A DNA stretch of 64,000 nt from Acanthacorydalis orientalis (GCA_034766995.1 CM068323.1:25119214-25183213); one strand, 5' to 3'. Shown: positions 47,130-58,974, counted from the first letter of the stretch. Made by a program: numbers and translations. The notes: generated from the sequence alone by a model not told the origin.

Positions 47130-47798
47130 TTCAAAGTCGACGCAGATTAGCTACAGTACACACTTCTTATATATAAATAATTAGCGCGGATTTTCTATTG
47201 AGGTAACGTGTTTCCATGTCACTTGGAGAGCCGTGCGAAATATGTTTCCTGTCGACCGGATCCGCTCGTATGATAATTGTTTTACAATAAGATTGATTCC
47301 GAACCGGTCGAATAATTTCATGTGCACAGAAACGTCCGGATGCTCGCTCACTGTACGACAATAATCGGACGGATGTACGTTTGTTCTTTGTGTTGTTTTA
47401 CAAATCGTAACTAGACAAGAGTCGAAATGATTGTCCGCAGTTACTGCAATGTTAAACAAGCCGTTCACTTCGATGTAATTTGATTACCGTTTCACACAAT
47501 CGATCCGACTATTAACAACAAAACTGCACTGGCAAATTAACGATTCAGTGAACCACGTTTAGAATCCATTGATCAGCGTACGTTTCGTTACACTGTCAGC
47601 TTTATTTTAACCTGTTTGTTTTTGTTTTGTTTTTTTTTGTGTTTTTGCTAAACGACAACATTTCAATATATTCAGTACTTTTAATATTGAACGGTTTTTA
47701 TAATAAATTCCGTTCGAAAAGTTTTATCTCTGCAGCGTTGTGACAACGAACGAAACAGACGTACAAAAATTAAACTTGAATTAATTTTCAATTTTAAG

Positions 47799-47800
<2 letters not shown>
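47130..47800. other. Unassigned sequence
   Basis: A minus frame at 47181-47468 (95 codons) is open through mixed-composition DNA, but no domain is recognised. Confidence 0.4.

Positions 47801-47802
<2 letters not shown>

Positions 47803-47849
<47 letters not shown>
47803..47849. repeat. (CT)n(TA)n
   Basis: CT run of about 29 bp followed by about 19 bp of TA. Confidence 0.95.
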
Positions 47850-47850
<1 letters not shown>

Positions 47851-48160
47851 ATAATACGTTAGCATATAAATTTATCGTTTGTACGTACACATTCTTTTAT
47901 ATCGTGTGCTTTGAATATTTTCTGAAAATCATATGATGAGTTTGTGCAATTAAGTTAAATATATTCATCGAGCCGTGGCACAAGCGGCTCCAGATACACA
48001 CGAACTGCATGTTATTTACATAAACGAGAGCATTTAATTAATTTTAACGTCGACAGACACGATTCGAATTTATCACAAATTTTGAATGAGTCGGAGTTAA
48101 ATTTAATTTAATTTACGTGTGTAATTAGTGCATGTACACATTTATATACATGGTGATACA

Positions 48161-48162
48161 TT

Positions 48163-48228
<66 letters not shown>
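48161..48228. repeat. (TA)n, about 60 bp, at an RTE 3' end
   Basis: The TA array ends 17 bases from the stop codon of the adjacent minus-strand reverse transcriptase fragment. It is therefore likely to be that element's 3' tail. Confidence 0.9.
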
Positions 48229-48229
<1 letters not shown>

Positions 48230-48545
48230 TCAACCTCTTTCAATTCACTGTTGAATAAAGACCTCTTTCAAAATGTTCAAGTTCAGACGATTCAATGTCT
48301 CTTTTTTCTTCATCAGTCCGTTGTTCCATTTAAATTTCTCGTCTCTCAATCGATAAGTTCTCTTGTTCATCGATTCTTTACATATTGTCTCGCCCATTTT
48401 TCTTATTATATTTGCAGCTCTAGTTCTTGTACCCATTCTATTCTACCCATTATCTCTTCCTATTAATCACAAAAACATGCATCTGTCCATTCAACTTCTC
48501 TGCACTGTCTTCAATCGTTTCGTTGTTCTTGAAGTTAAACTTCTT
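48229..48545 (-). pseudogene. RTE-type non-LTR retrotransposon, 3' end of ORF
   Basis: The minus-strand frame (48245-48436) ends LNRLNLNILKEVFIQQ-stop. This closely parallels the end of the second copy at 56 kb (LNRLNLKVFEEVFIHQ-stop) and the C-terminus of RTE-like reverse transcriptases, which typically end EAYVQQW (family knowledge). Nucleotide similarity to the 56 kb copy also includes TTCTATTCTACCCATTATCT (about 48437). Other frames are broken, so only a 5'-truncated, decayed tail is left. Confidence 0.75.
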
Positions 48546-48559
48546 TTGAAACGAATATG

Positions 48560-48684
48560 ATTTTAATATATTTAAATATTATAAAACATGTTTGTATAAA
48601 TTATTTGTAATGTCAAGGAAATTGTTATTAGAAGATTTTTTATTCTTATATGAAAAGTTAATAACTGGGTTTTTTTTAAAAAAA
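48560..48684. other. AT-rich unassigned sequence
   Basis: Nothing recognised. Confidence 0.5.
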
Positions 48685-48780
48685 ACTGGGAGTTAATGTT
48701 AGGGAGGGTTTTTACAGAGGTTATTGTCTGTGTAGGGGTTAATCTCCGGGGGGGTTTTGTCCAGAGAGTGATTGTCCTAG
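48685..48780 (+). other. G-run-rich block
   Basis: Strong G over C bias with repeated runs: ACTGGGAGTTAATGTTAGGG + AGGGTTTTT, TAGGGGTTAATC, CCGGGGGGGTTTTGTCC. Two GGGGTTAAT-like phrases give it a sequence-specific rhythm. Origin unknown. Confidence 0.5.
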
Positions 48781-48784
48781 AATC

Positions 48785-51465
48785 ATATATATATGAATAA
48801 AAAAAAATGATAAAAATGTAACGGTTTGTAAAAAAGGGAATAAATTCGAAATTTCAATGAGATGCTCTAATAATAGAGAGAATAAATAGTTGATAATCGA
48901 AAAACAAACATGTCAGGGTAATATTGAAAAATGCAGCGCGCGTTTATCAAACCGGCGCATATTTATGCGGAAAAAATACCTGCATTACGGTCAAAAAAAA
49001 AAACGAACGAACAAACAAACAGGCGCGCACGTACACAGTGTATTAAATAAATCCGCTGCAACATATTTTAAACGAGCCGAACAGACGTCCGCGCGGCTCG
49101 CACAAATCATCCGACGCAACTACTACATCAATTTAATCAAATTTTGCAAACACATGAATAGGACAGGACGACAACGGTGGAAAAAAATCGAACCCCGCAC
49201 CACCAGGCAGACCGCTCTACACGGAAATGGTACAGTTCTGGCGCGGAAATTATTTGTTTTCGTCCCCGCGCGGATGGAAATATTCTCACCGGAAACGTCG
49301 ATCGACATGAAAAAATGAGCACGGCTCTTTTTTCGACGAACCTGTGCGCGCGTGTGTGTGTTGCGGAGTCATAACTGAATCCAGTGCCATTATCGGCAGT
49401 TCCGTTCGTCGGGAGAGACCTAAATCGGTTCCATTAACGATTACCGCGTGCCATTCGATGATAATCGTTTCCTCTATCCCGGTTTTATACAATTGCATTC
49501 TGCATACATTCAGAACGATGTATTATCTACGATCGTAGAGTACAGGATGACCTTTTTTGATGGAGAATTTATCACAAAAAAAAAACACAGTATGTGGTCG
49601 CAGTCGATTCGATTGAGATTTAGAGGAAGGAACACATGCGATCATGAAGTGACCAATTATAGCCGTCACACATATGCGACGCGGTCCTCTCGTGACAAAC
49701 CGTCATGTCACACACACGTTACGGTTTGCATATACAGTTCATGTATCTTTAAATAAATTTAACGAGAATTGACAAACATCCAAAGTTTTATATTTCGAAT
49801 GACCTCACGATCTCACTTGATTTTAATATATCTTCTATTCGGGAAGACATTAATCAACTTTGATTCCATTATTCCATGAATAGTATCAGATTTTTTTCTG
49901 TGCTACTGAATTTATGTTAATTCCCTAAGATATTAATTTAGTGTATAATTAGTCGATTGTATATCAATGTCTTTCAGAGATGACTTTTTCTCTAGACTGA
50001 CAAACTAGAAATTTCTTTTTCCGACGAAAAATGTTCAATGAATCATCATTAATTACCACTTACACACATTTCATTGTCATTGAATTGTCGAGACACGGAC
50101 GAATGTAAAAGAAGAACTGCATTCATGTTCGTGAACGGTGTATAAATATCGTTAATTCATACAGAAGACGAAATCCAATCGAATAAATTTCAAATAACTC
50201 TTATTCGTTTTTGAAAACGATTTCATGTGTTCGTAAAGAAGAGATTCTCTCACGTTCTCTCGCAGACGTAGTAGACATCGAACGAACGATCCTTACAACA
50301 GATAAACAGCGCACGCTATCAGCGCGTTACACAATTCCGAACATTTTCTCCCATTTAGAGCACTCAACTTATGAACATGTACTTCGCAATAACATAAAAC
50401 GCGTCTTTGTGTAAACACAACAATCGGTTCTTTCTTCTAGTAGATGGTAATTGGAAGGAAGTAGTTAGAGAGCAGGTGCACGTTATTATTACGCTATGCG
50501 GTGTTAGGAAACCGGAGGACGGGGCGCGTTCGTTTCTTTCTCTAGTCTCGCCTCCGTACGAGCGAAACACTTTTTCACGAGCAGCGTCGGATCCGCATTC
50601 CAGAACGGCGCGCACACTTTGTCTAATTGATCGCGTTTCATTATCCCGCGATGAAGAAGAACAAGTCGCGGTTCTCGATGGAAACATGCTCATGTCGGCA
50701 GTGGCTCGCCGGAGATCCGCACGGGAAATTTAGATATTTTCGTTCGGTCCACCGGTATAGACGATTGAAATTTATAAAATTTCTCTATCGTTCCTTCAGC
50801 ACAATATTAAAACTTGTACGATCGGCGTACACGCTCTCTGCATTCTAACCGAACACGGCCGTTATGGATGTGAAATTTGCATAACTTCTTTCATTTCATC
50901 AGCATGTAAATATAAACATACCCGAATGCTTTTGCACGAGAACTAGCGAAATGAAAATCATTTAAGATAAAGTCTCGACTATAGAGTGTGTATTGAATGA
51001 CGAGACGTTCCTTGAACACTGGCGATTCGTTGGATTCTTTATAATATTTTTTTCCCTTAACACTCGAGATATCCATGCGGATACTATGACTGTGACATTA
51101 TCGTCTTTCATGCGACTGAACATTACAACAAATTCAACATCAATAGTCGTTCGCGAGTACTGAAATCGAGAACGAGAATAAAACAGTAAAATTCATGTTC
51201 TGTTAAAGTCTATTATTTTTACAACGCGTACGGCCGTTCACTGTTTCGATCCTTTCCCGTGTATAATAAATAAACGTACGCACTCGTCGATAGAGATTAA
51301 TGATAACATGTTTACGGCGTTCTCAGAAAATCCTATTATTATGTAGAATCGAATCCGCAGTCAACGGATCCGAAACCAAAACGCACCCCACTATTATTCA
51401 TTTGTGTTCCGGCGTCCATGCGAAAATTCACACCGTTGTCATCCGCCCGTCCAGGTCAAATATTA
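48785..51465. other. Unassigned, with CpG-rich stretches
   Basis: Two CpG-rich stretches, about 48930-49400 and 50230-50740. In the first a 142-codon plus frame (48890-49318) is lysine- and arginine-rich with no domain. In the second a plus frame (50407-50733, 108 codons) and a minus frame (50364-50693, 109 codons) overlap; neither is recognised. AT-rich sequence lies between and after. No supported gene. Confidence 0.4.
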
Positions 51466-51469
51466 TATT

Positions 51470-51483
51470 ACACACACACACAC

Positions 51484-51515
<32 letters not shown>

Positions 51516-51516
51516 G
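51470..51516. repeat. (CA)n(TA)n
   Basis: CA run of about 14 bp, then TA with a CA interruption. Confidence 0.9.
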
Positions 51517-51519
51517 TAG

Positions 51520-52855
51520 ATAAAATGGACGGTTCAATCGAACCGGCCCCGACTAGATTTGATTTGGCGCGGTCGACCGTACGGCTCTATTGAATTTTCG
51601 TCTGGCAAACGGATAACTTATGTTCTTTATTCATAAGTGGGACTCGATCGAAAATGATATTTAAATAAATATTCAATATGTGTTTAGTGCGGATTTATGG
51701 AGAGACAGTTTGCGACTTGATATGGGCGAGACGACGTCCTCGAAAGTCAATGTCATTCGATCGTTAAACAAATTGTTTTTCAGCACGGTTCGGATACTCG
51801 TTGCAAATATCTAAGCTTATAATATTCAATCGCACTATCACGACGCGCACGTTTGAATTTTATTAGTAAAAAAAAATAGAGACATAGGATTATTTCCTAG
51901 TCCGTTTCATTGACAGTCAATCGAGTTCAATGAAAATTGGACAGATACGAGTCGTTTATTTCAAAATCAATAGTTTACAAGTAATACAGGTTTTGTATTT
52001 ATTATTTAAAACAGTTAAACAGCAACAGCTATTGATATATGTCTACTTGTTTAAATAATTTTATAAAATAACCATTTTATGTCTTGAAATTTATTTTATT
52101 ACAAGCTTAGATAAATATTTAAACGATAAAAATATTCAGAACTACATGACAATAATATATATCGTCTTGGGATAAATTAGAACAAGAAAGTGATATCATT
52201 CGAAAAAACAACTATCTCTCGCAAATTCTGCATTTAAACATTTTTCTGAAGAAAGAGAAGAAAATTATTTCAAAATGAAAGACGATAATTCATTCCTGAT
52301 TCTTATTGTTCTGTTAAACATAAAATACTAACTAGCTTTGTTTCTATAATTCAATCAGCTATAATTTTATAAATCAGCTATTTTATAAAACGGAATAACT
52401 ATTTTCCAAGTGTATCTCGTCAGTATTCCGATAACAATCTTATGTATCTCATCCCAGTAGGTCTGATAGAAATAGAAATACATATAAACTTGAAATGAAA
52501 ATTTTCAATTCAATAAATCTCGCGGGGACACATTTTTACAGGACGGTATTTTCACTAAAAAATAAAATAAGCGGAGAACATGAAAAACGTTCGAATATGA
52601 CATGGAGTGAGTTGTGTGATTTTTCAATCAAAAAAATTAAATAGCTGTTTTTATGTCCTTAATTGTTGAAATTGACTTCTATGAGCATGCCTTTCATCGA
52701 TTGACTACACGACAAGTTCAGTGCTCTAATTAACATCAAAATCAATTCCCAGCATTTATCGAAACGTCGAAAATGAAATTACAATTTATTTACGTTTGTT
52801 TCTGTTGAAATTTACTTTCGATTACATTATCTTTATTTATTCAATACGTGTATAA
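51520..52855. other. AT-rich unassigned sequence
   Basis: No gene or element recognised. Confidence 0.5.
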
Positions 52856-52856
52856 A

Positions 52857-52859
<3 letters not shown>

Positions 52860-52928
<69 letters not shown>
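52860..52928. repeat. (TA)n(TG)n, 69 bp
   Basis: About 43 bp of TA passing cleanly into about 26 bp of TG. Confidence 0.95.
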
Positions 52929-52959
52929 TTATTGATATATTCTCGTGAGAAAATGGCCT

Positions 52960-53350
52960 GCGAATGAAACGGCGCACCAGATACCGTTTTAATGCCGCAC
53001 CCGTACACTGAGTCGAACGCACCGCGCTCGACTCCCGCGCATGTATTATTTACAGAATCATTTTCCAGTTCTGTGATTTATATCTGACGATTAATGCAAA
53101 ATATGCGGAAAGAGCAAGAAAGTTATCCGTCCACTAATACGGCGTCGGTGGTGCTCCGAGTCGTTCGTTGTTTTCATTTCACTACTCAGTGCGTTTTAAT
53201 TTCGCAAATATTTTACCTGAACTGAATCGGAATCAACGTCGCGGCCGAGCCGGTCGTGCCGCTACCACCTACCCGGTGCCGGCGGGCGACGTTTGCGAGG
53301 CGTTAGCACTTGTACGTGTCCGAACAGAGAATTAATGTAGGCCGATAAAT
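52960..53350. other. GC/CpG-rich noncoding block
   Basis: The block is compact and GC-rich, centred on about 53240-53310 (GCGGCCGAGCCGGTCGTGCC, GGTGCCGGCGGGCGACGTTT). It lies between microsatellites at 52860 and 53514 and has no simple repeats. A plus frame of about 40 codons is bounded by stops. Could be an untranslated exon, promoter or conserved element. Confidence 0.4.
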
Positions 53351-53506
53351 CTCGTCGAGTCGCTAGTCCAAAACCGAGCCGCTGTTTATTCACCCAAATT
53401 GTTTGTTTGAAAAGGCCATTTGATGGGGGACAGATGTACAAGGAGTATTACGTGGGAGGTGACTAACGGACCGAAAACCCGCGGGCTTATTCCGACGGAC
53501 ACACAG

Positions 53507-53513
<7 letters not shown>

Positions 53514-53559
<46 letters not shown>
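53514..53559. repeat. (CA/TA)n, 46 bp
   Basis: Preceded by ACACACAGACACATACATAT. Confidence 0.95.
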
Positions 53560-53560
<1 letters not shown>

Positions 53561-53679
53561 CGTTGAAACAAAAAGTCTTGGGTTTTTTATAGTACTGTAT
53601 TCAAAATGTCCCTTCCAGCCTATTTTTTTTAATAATTCATGTTTTTTTCTAGTAATTATTTTATTAATAGTATGTGAAG

Positions 53680-54085
53680 AGGATTTTCAATCAGTTTAAT
53701 TTTGAAAATCAGAAAAATGAGTTCTTTATCATTTGTAACCGGATGCATTTAAGATATAACGCACGAATTAAAAAAAACAGTGTAATTATAGTTACGAAAA
53801 GTATTCGAAATGTGTGCTGTAAAGAGTTCTATCAGAACATGTCGAAGTTTATTAAAAAAAATCGTTCGTTGAAGCCTCGAAGGCAAATCACGATCAGGAA
53901 GACCTTCAGTATACTCGGAGGATGATCTGATCATCGCCATAGTCGATGCAGACCCAAAAATATGACACATAAGTTAGTAGAAAAGATGAAAGAATCACAA
54001 TCGACAGCGTTTTAACACTTGCACTGACTTGAAAAAATAAACAAGTACTGTATTTCGGTACTACATGTTTTTCAAAAGAAATGAA
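53680..54085 (+). pseudogene. Mariner transposase N-terminal fragment
   Basis: With frameshifts, the plus strand reads (in order) a lysine-rich HTH-like segment ending NMSKFIKKNRSLK, then SLEGKSRSGRPSVYSEDDLI and IAIVDADPK, followed by HLHxLEKINKYCISVLH. This order matches the mariner linker between the two HTH domains and the second HTH (SLEDxxRSGRPSxxxxDxLxxxIxxDP...HLxxIGKVxKxxxWVPHEL). In-frame stops are frequent, and the catalytic domain is absent. Confidence 0.65.
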
Positions 54086-54089
54086 GAAT

Positions 54090-54358
54090 CGTTTTTATTT
54101 TTCAATTATAATAACAAAAATAATTAAGTATGTTTAGTGACACTTTGAAAATAATTAAATTGGAAACTGAAAAATCAAAAACTATAAAACGAAGACAGAG
54201 AAACTAGTGAAATACTTCATTATTCACTCATTCGTTTAAAGAAGAAAACTACAAGAGTTGTTTGATGTATTAATCAAGTCTAAATCAGTACAAAACGCTG
54301 ACAACATGGATGAAAAGATCTACTGAGCTATTTATTATGTAACTGAATACAAAACCAA

Positions 54359-54360
<2 letters not shown>
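54090..54360. other. AT-rich unassigned sequence
   Basis: Nothing recognised after the mariner remnant. Confidence 0.5.

Positions 54361-54363
<3 letters not shown>

Positions 54364-54402
<39 letters not shown>
54364..54402. repeat. (TA)n, 39 bp
   Basis: Followed by TGTAAATGTAAATG. Confidence 0.95.
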
Positions 54403-54405
<3 letters not shown>

Positions 54406-54762
54406 AATGTAAATGTGAGTATATGAATATATGCATTCATACATATATTAATGGTGATCAAAGACGAAGTAATTATCCTACACTGACATATACTTGACTA
54501 TAACTCTAGGCATTATGTTTGATCTTTAATTAAATCCGTATGCATATAAGTGATTGTGTAGGAAAAGATTAAAAAGAAGACAGTGTGTGTGTTTACATGT
54601 GTGTTTTGTATGTTTATATCCATTTATAAATGGATATTGTTGCTTCCACTCTAATTGAAGATGACAAAAAACAGTATGATTTATTTCTAATAAACCTATA
54701 TGATAAGTCATTAACCTTTTGTATTTTTTTATATTATTTTGCAAAGTTTCATACAAGTACTT

Positions 54763-54768
<6 letters not shown>

Positions 54769-54817
<49 letters not shown>
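54769..54817. repeat. (TA)n, 49 bp
   Basis: Pure TA array. Confidence 0.95.
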
Positions 54818-54820
<3 letters not shown>

Positions 54821-54839
54821 ACCTTATATTTTTAATAAA

Positions 54840-55965
54840 TAGCAAATGTTGTCTCTGTAATGTCCCATTTTTCTTTTATTTAATTTGATTGCTTGTAAAT
54901 ATATAAAATTTATAATAATTGTTTGTTTTTATATGACTATACAGTTTATAAATCAAACAGATAAAACTATTACCGAAACCAAAGCATACGAGTCTCTAAA
55001 ATTTAACTCGTCTACTAATCAGTATCAATACTCGACCAAGGAGGCTCGCAGGAAATTCAAACAGAGTAAAATGTGAACCGCAGTGTTTATTACTCCTCCA
55101 TTTAGTCTAAAGATAAGATAGAGTTCTACATTTCAACGATTACTAAACAAATTATGTTTAACAATACAAACAGAGAGATAGTGCACCGTACCGACCATCG
55201 AACGATGATAAAATTATGAAAAAATCAGATATAGAATAACATTCTTACATATTTAATGATAAATCGGGAAATGAAAAGATGTAAAATTGAACTTTCATTT
55301 AAAAACAGCACAACTTTTGCACAAGCCGAATAAATATTTAAATAATGACTATGATGAAAAGTTCTATACACTCTCAAGCATCAGATTTGAAATATTTATA
55401 AGAACAAAGTCTCTGTCTGATTACGTCTCTGATTCACATCGGTGCGGGTGGCGCGCACACGCACACGCACACACACACGCGCGCGACGAAAGGACGCGTC
55501 GACCCGGACCAGAGTGTATTTATTTCGACGATCTGCGGCACCGGGGTCGAACATTTTATGTAAAAACTTCGCCGCGACACAAGTCGAATGATTACATCGA
55601 CATTTCATATTCAAACATTCAAAAGAGCAAAGAGCGACGGATCGGAGATTACGACGCGAGCTGATTAACATTTTCATTGTATTTGTTTTGAATGTCGTGC
55701 ATCTGTTTGAATATTAATCGAACGGCGGGTTCCGGACGGCCTCGACTGGATGCACTCGCGACGATGACGACAGATACCTCGGCACCGGAACAACGATTCG
55801 TTCTCGAGGATTTTCCAGTTCGATTTGCATACTTTTTCTCCCCTCAGCTCTCCAGCACATCGAATTATGTATATTTGTTTAATTATACGTTTCGAGTATT
55901 TAATTATTTAAATTTATGCAGGTTTTTTTTAAATTTATTTAAATATTTCATATTTCAATACTTGT
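54840..55965. other. Unassigned, CpG-rich at about 55430-55840
   Basis: AT-rich to 55400, then a CpG-rich stretch with a CA/CGCA run at about 55455-55485 and open frames of 93-125 codons on both strands without domains. No gene supported. Confidence 0.4.
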
Positions 55966-55969
55966 TTAG

Positions 55970-55990
55970 TTACATATATATATATATAAA
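55970..55990. repeat. (TA)n, about 20 bp, at an RTE 3' end
   Basis: Short TA tract with one TT step, placed 17-18 bases beyond the stop codon of the minus-strand RTE fragment, just as at 48.2 kb. Confidence 0.8.
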
Positions 55991-55995
55991 TATCT

Positions 55996-56700
55996 ACAAC
56001 CACTTTCAATTCACTGGTGAATAAATACCTCTTCAAAAACTTTCAAGTTCAAACGATTCAATGCTTCTCTTTTCCATAAATTTTCAATACATTTTCTTAT
56101 GTCCTGAACACATTTCTCCATCGGTCCGTTTCCGTGTCTTAATTTTCTTGGTTCCTAATTAATAATTCTTCTTATCCAACAACTGTCTTTTCTTCTTTCA
56201 ATATGTCTTGTTCATTTCCATTTTAAACTCTTCACTCTTCTTATGTCTGTCACTCCATTCTGGTGTCGTATTCATTCTATTCTTTCCTTATCTCTTCTTG
56301 TTATTCCTACTTTCGATACTGTTCTGCACTGCTTTAACTTGTATTCTTTTGGATTAAAAAAAAACATATTTAATTTCGTTGCCGAGTACAGATAGAATCG
56401 ACTGATAAAAAGCTTTTCTCTTCAAACAGAGTGAGATATTCGATTTCAATAACGAAGCGTTTCGTCCAAATAAACTCCATCCAATTTTTATTCCTCTAAC
56501 TTTATCAACGAATGATCTATGATTTTTAATTAGTTGATACAAATAAATACATTTCATGATTTCTTCGATTTCGGTTCATTTTAATTCTTCTATTTTCTTC
56601 GGAAAAACAAACATCACTTTGCGGTGCTTCATGTTAAGTCATATTTTCGACTGGCGTTGTTTAATTCTTCAATTATATTTTCCAGTTCTTCCAGATTATT
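55996..56700 (-). pseudogene. RTE-type non-LTR retrotransposon, reverse transcriptase C-terminal half
   Basis: Read on the minus strand from 56700, the pieces appear in family order. LEELENIIEELNNASRKYDL is the post-catalytic LxELxxxSxKxGL motif. An uninterrupted frame (56354-56557) then gives VRGIKIGWSLFGRNASLLKS and NISLCLKRKAFYQSIL, matching IxxRIxxGWxAFGxxxxxLKxxIPxCLKRKVFNQCVLP. Next comes FKWKWTRHIERRKDSCWIRR (KWKWAGHIARRxDxRW), and finally LNRLNLKVFEEVFIHQ-stop at 56011-56013. Several frameshifts and stops mean it is dead. The catalytic FADD box and endonuclease lie outside the retained part, so the copy is 5'-truncated near 56700. Confidence 0.82.
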
Positions 56701-56706
56701 TACGAT

Positions 56707-56729
56707 ACATATACATATATATATATATA
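56707..56729. repeat. (TA)n, short
   Basis: CA/TA run right at the 5'-truncated end of the RTE fragment. Confidence 0.8.
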
Positions 56730-56734
56730 CGAAG

Positions 56735-57313
56735 TTCAACCTGAACTGCGTTGTATCAAAACGAAAACATCCGTAATTACTGTAGAAGGTAACTCATTCG
56801 TTCACGCACACCGAGCTTATCAGTAACAATAACATACGAACAATAGTAAATAAAATTTTATGTGAACTAATTTAGATCCGCGAATTACATTTAATAATTT
56901 TACATACTTGCCGCTGCACCGTGTATGCGAATTTGTTACGTTCTGATAATGTTTAAATATGGAATTTAGTTGTTACCTGAATGGTTTATTCTAAATGAGA
57001 TTTCAGATCTACACAGATTTCAGTTTACCCTACATGTACACACAGAGATATTTATATATATATATATATATATATAAATTGAAGAATACAAACAAATCGA
57101 ATGAAAAAATTAAGCTCGAACGTTTCCTTAAACAAACAAAAAAAATCACAAATGAAATAAAGCCGTTACTTTATTAGACTTTATCATCGAATCGTAAATA
57201 AAAAAAGAGTAAGTCTTCCATAGAGAACACAATAATAGTAAATGACTTCAAACTTTATACACCGGCACACAAAGGAAATGATAAATGTTTTGAAAGTTTT
57301 TTTTTAAGCGCAC

Positions 57314-57353
<40 letters not shown>

Positions 57354-57880
57354 ACAATACACGTTCATATATAATAGGTTAACAGTTAGAACAAGGAATA
57401 TACATTTTTTACCTTTTTGTTCCGTGCATTATTTATTAAGGTAAGAATGAAATATTTACTCGTATTTTATACTCTATTAAGGGTTATACGTTTTCATAAA
57501 GTGAGCTTTTACAGTTCGCTTTATACAGTACGTCCTTTTTAGTATCTATAATAAAATATTATGTGTGTGCGAATAACGCGACTTTTCGTTAAAATATGAT
57601 TTTAGAGAGGTACTCGTTCTTGTCTTTCACTGGTCGATTATTTATTCAATAACGTCTCTTAAACATACACGATATAGGGTTGTTTTCTTTATATTTGCGG
57701 AATGAGGCAGGAGATAAAGAAGAGTGAGCGTAAAAATTTATTTTTCTTACAAATAATTATTTTTTATCAAAAAAAATTCTATCCGATTGTCTTATTTAAA
57801 ATTCTATGGTGAAATTTTGTAAAATAATTAATATTTAATTTCGTGATTCAGTAATTAAATCCGTCATAAAATAGAAAAAT
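56735..57880. other. AT-rich unassigned sequence
   Basis: TA arrays at 57052-57076 and 57317-57350. No gene recognised. Confidence 0.5.
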
Positions 57881-57884
57881 GTTT

Positions 57885-58170
57885 GGAAAAGTGAAATGCG
57901 AACGATTTACAAAGATACTTGTCTTGGAAATAGTCAGGTTTGTTTAGACAACGTAGGGAATCATTAGAAGACGATGATCAGAGTGTTTTTGCAATACATG
58001 AAATGGTCGTAGAGACCCGAACATGCTCTTATTAAAAATGGGCAGCTGACACTTCAAGAAATCGCAGAAATATTCAAAATATTCGAAGCAATGGCTTTCA
58101 GAACAATCCATGATTATGTTGGAATATCAAAAATCTATGCAAGGTGGATACTAAGAATACTTACATTGCA
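57885..58170 (+). pseudogene. Mariner-like transposase N-terminal fragment
   Basis: Plus strand, one frame with stops: RTIYKDTCLGNSQVCLDNVG fits the end of the first HTH (YGxxxLSxSQVxxW). Then NGQLTLQEIAEIFKI and TIHDYVGISKIYARWILRIL + TLHQK fit the second HTH and linker (DRRLTVxEIAEExxIxxxTVxxILxxxLGMRKVxARWVPRxLTxEQK). The match ends near 58170. This is a further mariner-like lineage, different from the 28.3 and 53.7 kb fragments. Confidence 0.6.
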
Positions 58171-58199
58171 TCAAAAAATAATACGGATTTGAATGATTC

Positions 58200-58357
58200 T
58201 TCCTCTCTCTCTTTTCCTATATATATATATATATTATGAAATTAAAATGTAAAAATTTTTCAGTCTTTCCCTCCTTCATTCCGTGAATACAAAAACACCC
58301 CTTGTCTCTTTGTCTCTCTCTCTCTCTCCCTATAATATATATATATATATATATATT
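58200..58357. repeat. Two (CT)n(TA)n compounds
   Basis: CTCTCTCTTTTCC-TATATATA at about 58202-58235, and (CT)n-CCC-TATA(A)TATATA at about 58312-58357. Confidence 0.9.
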
Positions 58358-58359
58358 TG

Positions 58360-58910
58360 ATATCAATTCCTAGAATAATAATATATTGCTGAATTACAAA
58401 ATATACACAGTATTCAAATATGTAAAATGTTATGAATTCAAATTAAATGAAATCATTCGACTCAGTTCTTTAATTAATTAACATTATTTAATTAACAGAA
58501 ACGTTCATACACAGATTCAGAGCGATTTAAAACAGTTTTCCGCATATATTCTCGGATAACGATACAAAACGACCTATCTCGAAAATATCTTTTGAATTTT
58601 TCACCTGTTCGCACGTGAATTAGTTTCGAAAAAAAAAACACAATAGATCGATACAAATTAATGCGTTTTTCGACGACAGATCTTTCGGGAGAATCAACTT
58701 CGGACGTTTTATTTTAAAATTTATTATTCTTCTGATGCAAATTCTATGAACAGCACAAACGAGTTTCATTATTCCGATGTTTAGATTTCGATAAAAGAAG
58801 ACAAATATTTGAATGCCGAAATTATAAAATTGTTGATAGACTAGATAACTGAAATTAATATTACGCAAAAATATGCGGGAATTTGAAAATTAAATGCGAA
58901 ATTATATATG
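58360..58910. other. AT-rich unassigned sequence
   Basis: No gene recognised. Confidence 0.5.
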
Positions 58911-58914
58911 CATG

Positions 58915-58915
58915 T

Positions 58916-58969
<54 letters not shown>
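58915..58969. repeat. (CA)n(TA)n, 55 bp
   Basis: CA run of about 20 bp followed by about 34 bp of TA. Confidence 0.95.
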
Positions 58970-58973
<4 letters not shown>

Positions 58974-58974
58974 G

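Noticed and set aside
48890..49318. 142-codon basic frame
   Set aside because: Lys/Arg-rich because of A-rich and CpG-rich DNA. Overlapping minus frames are equally open and no motif is recognisable.
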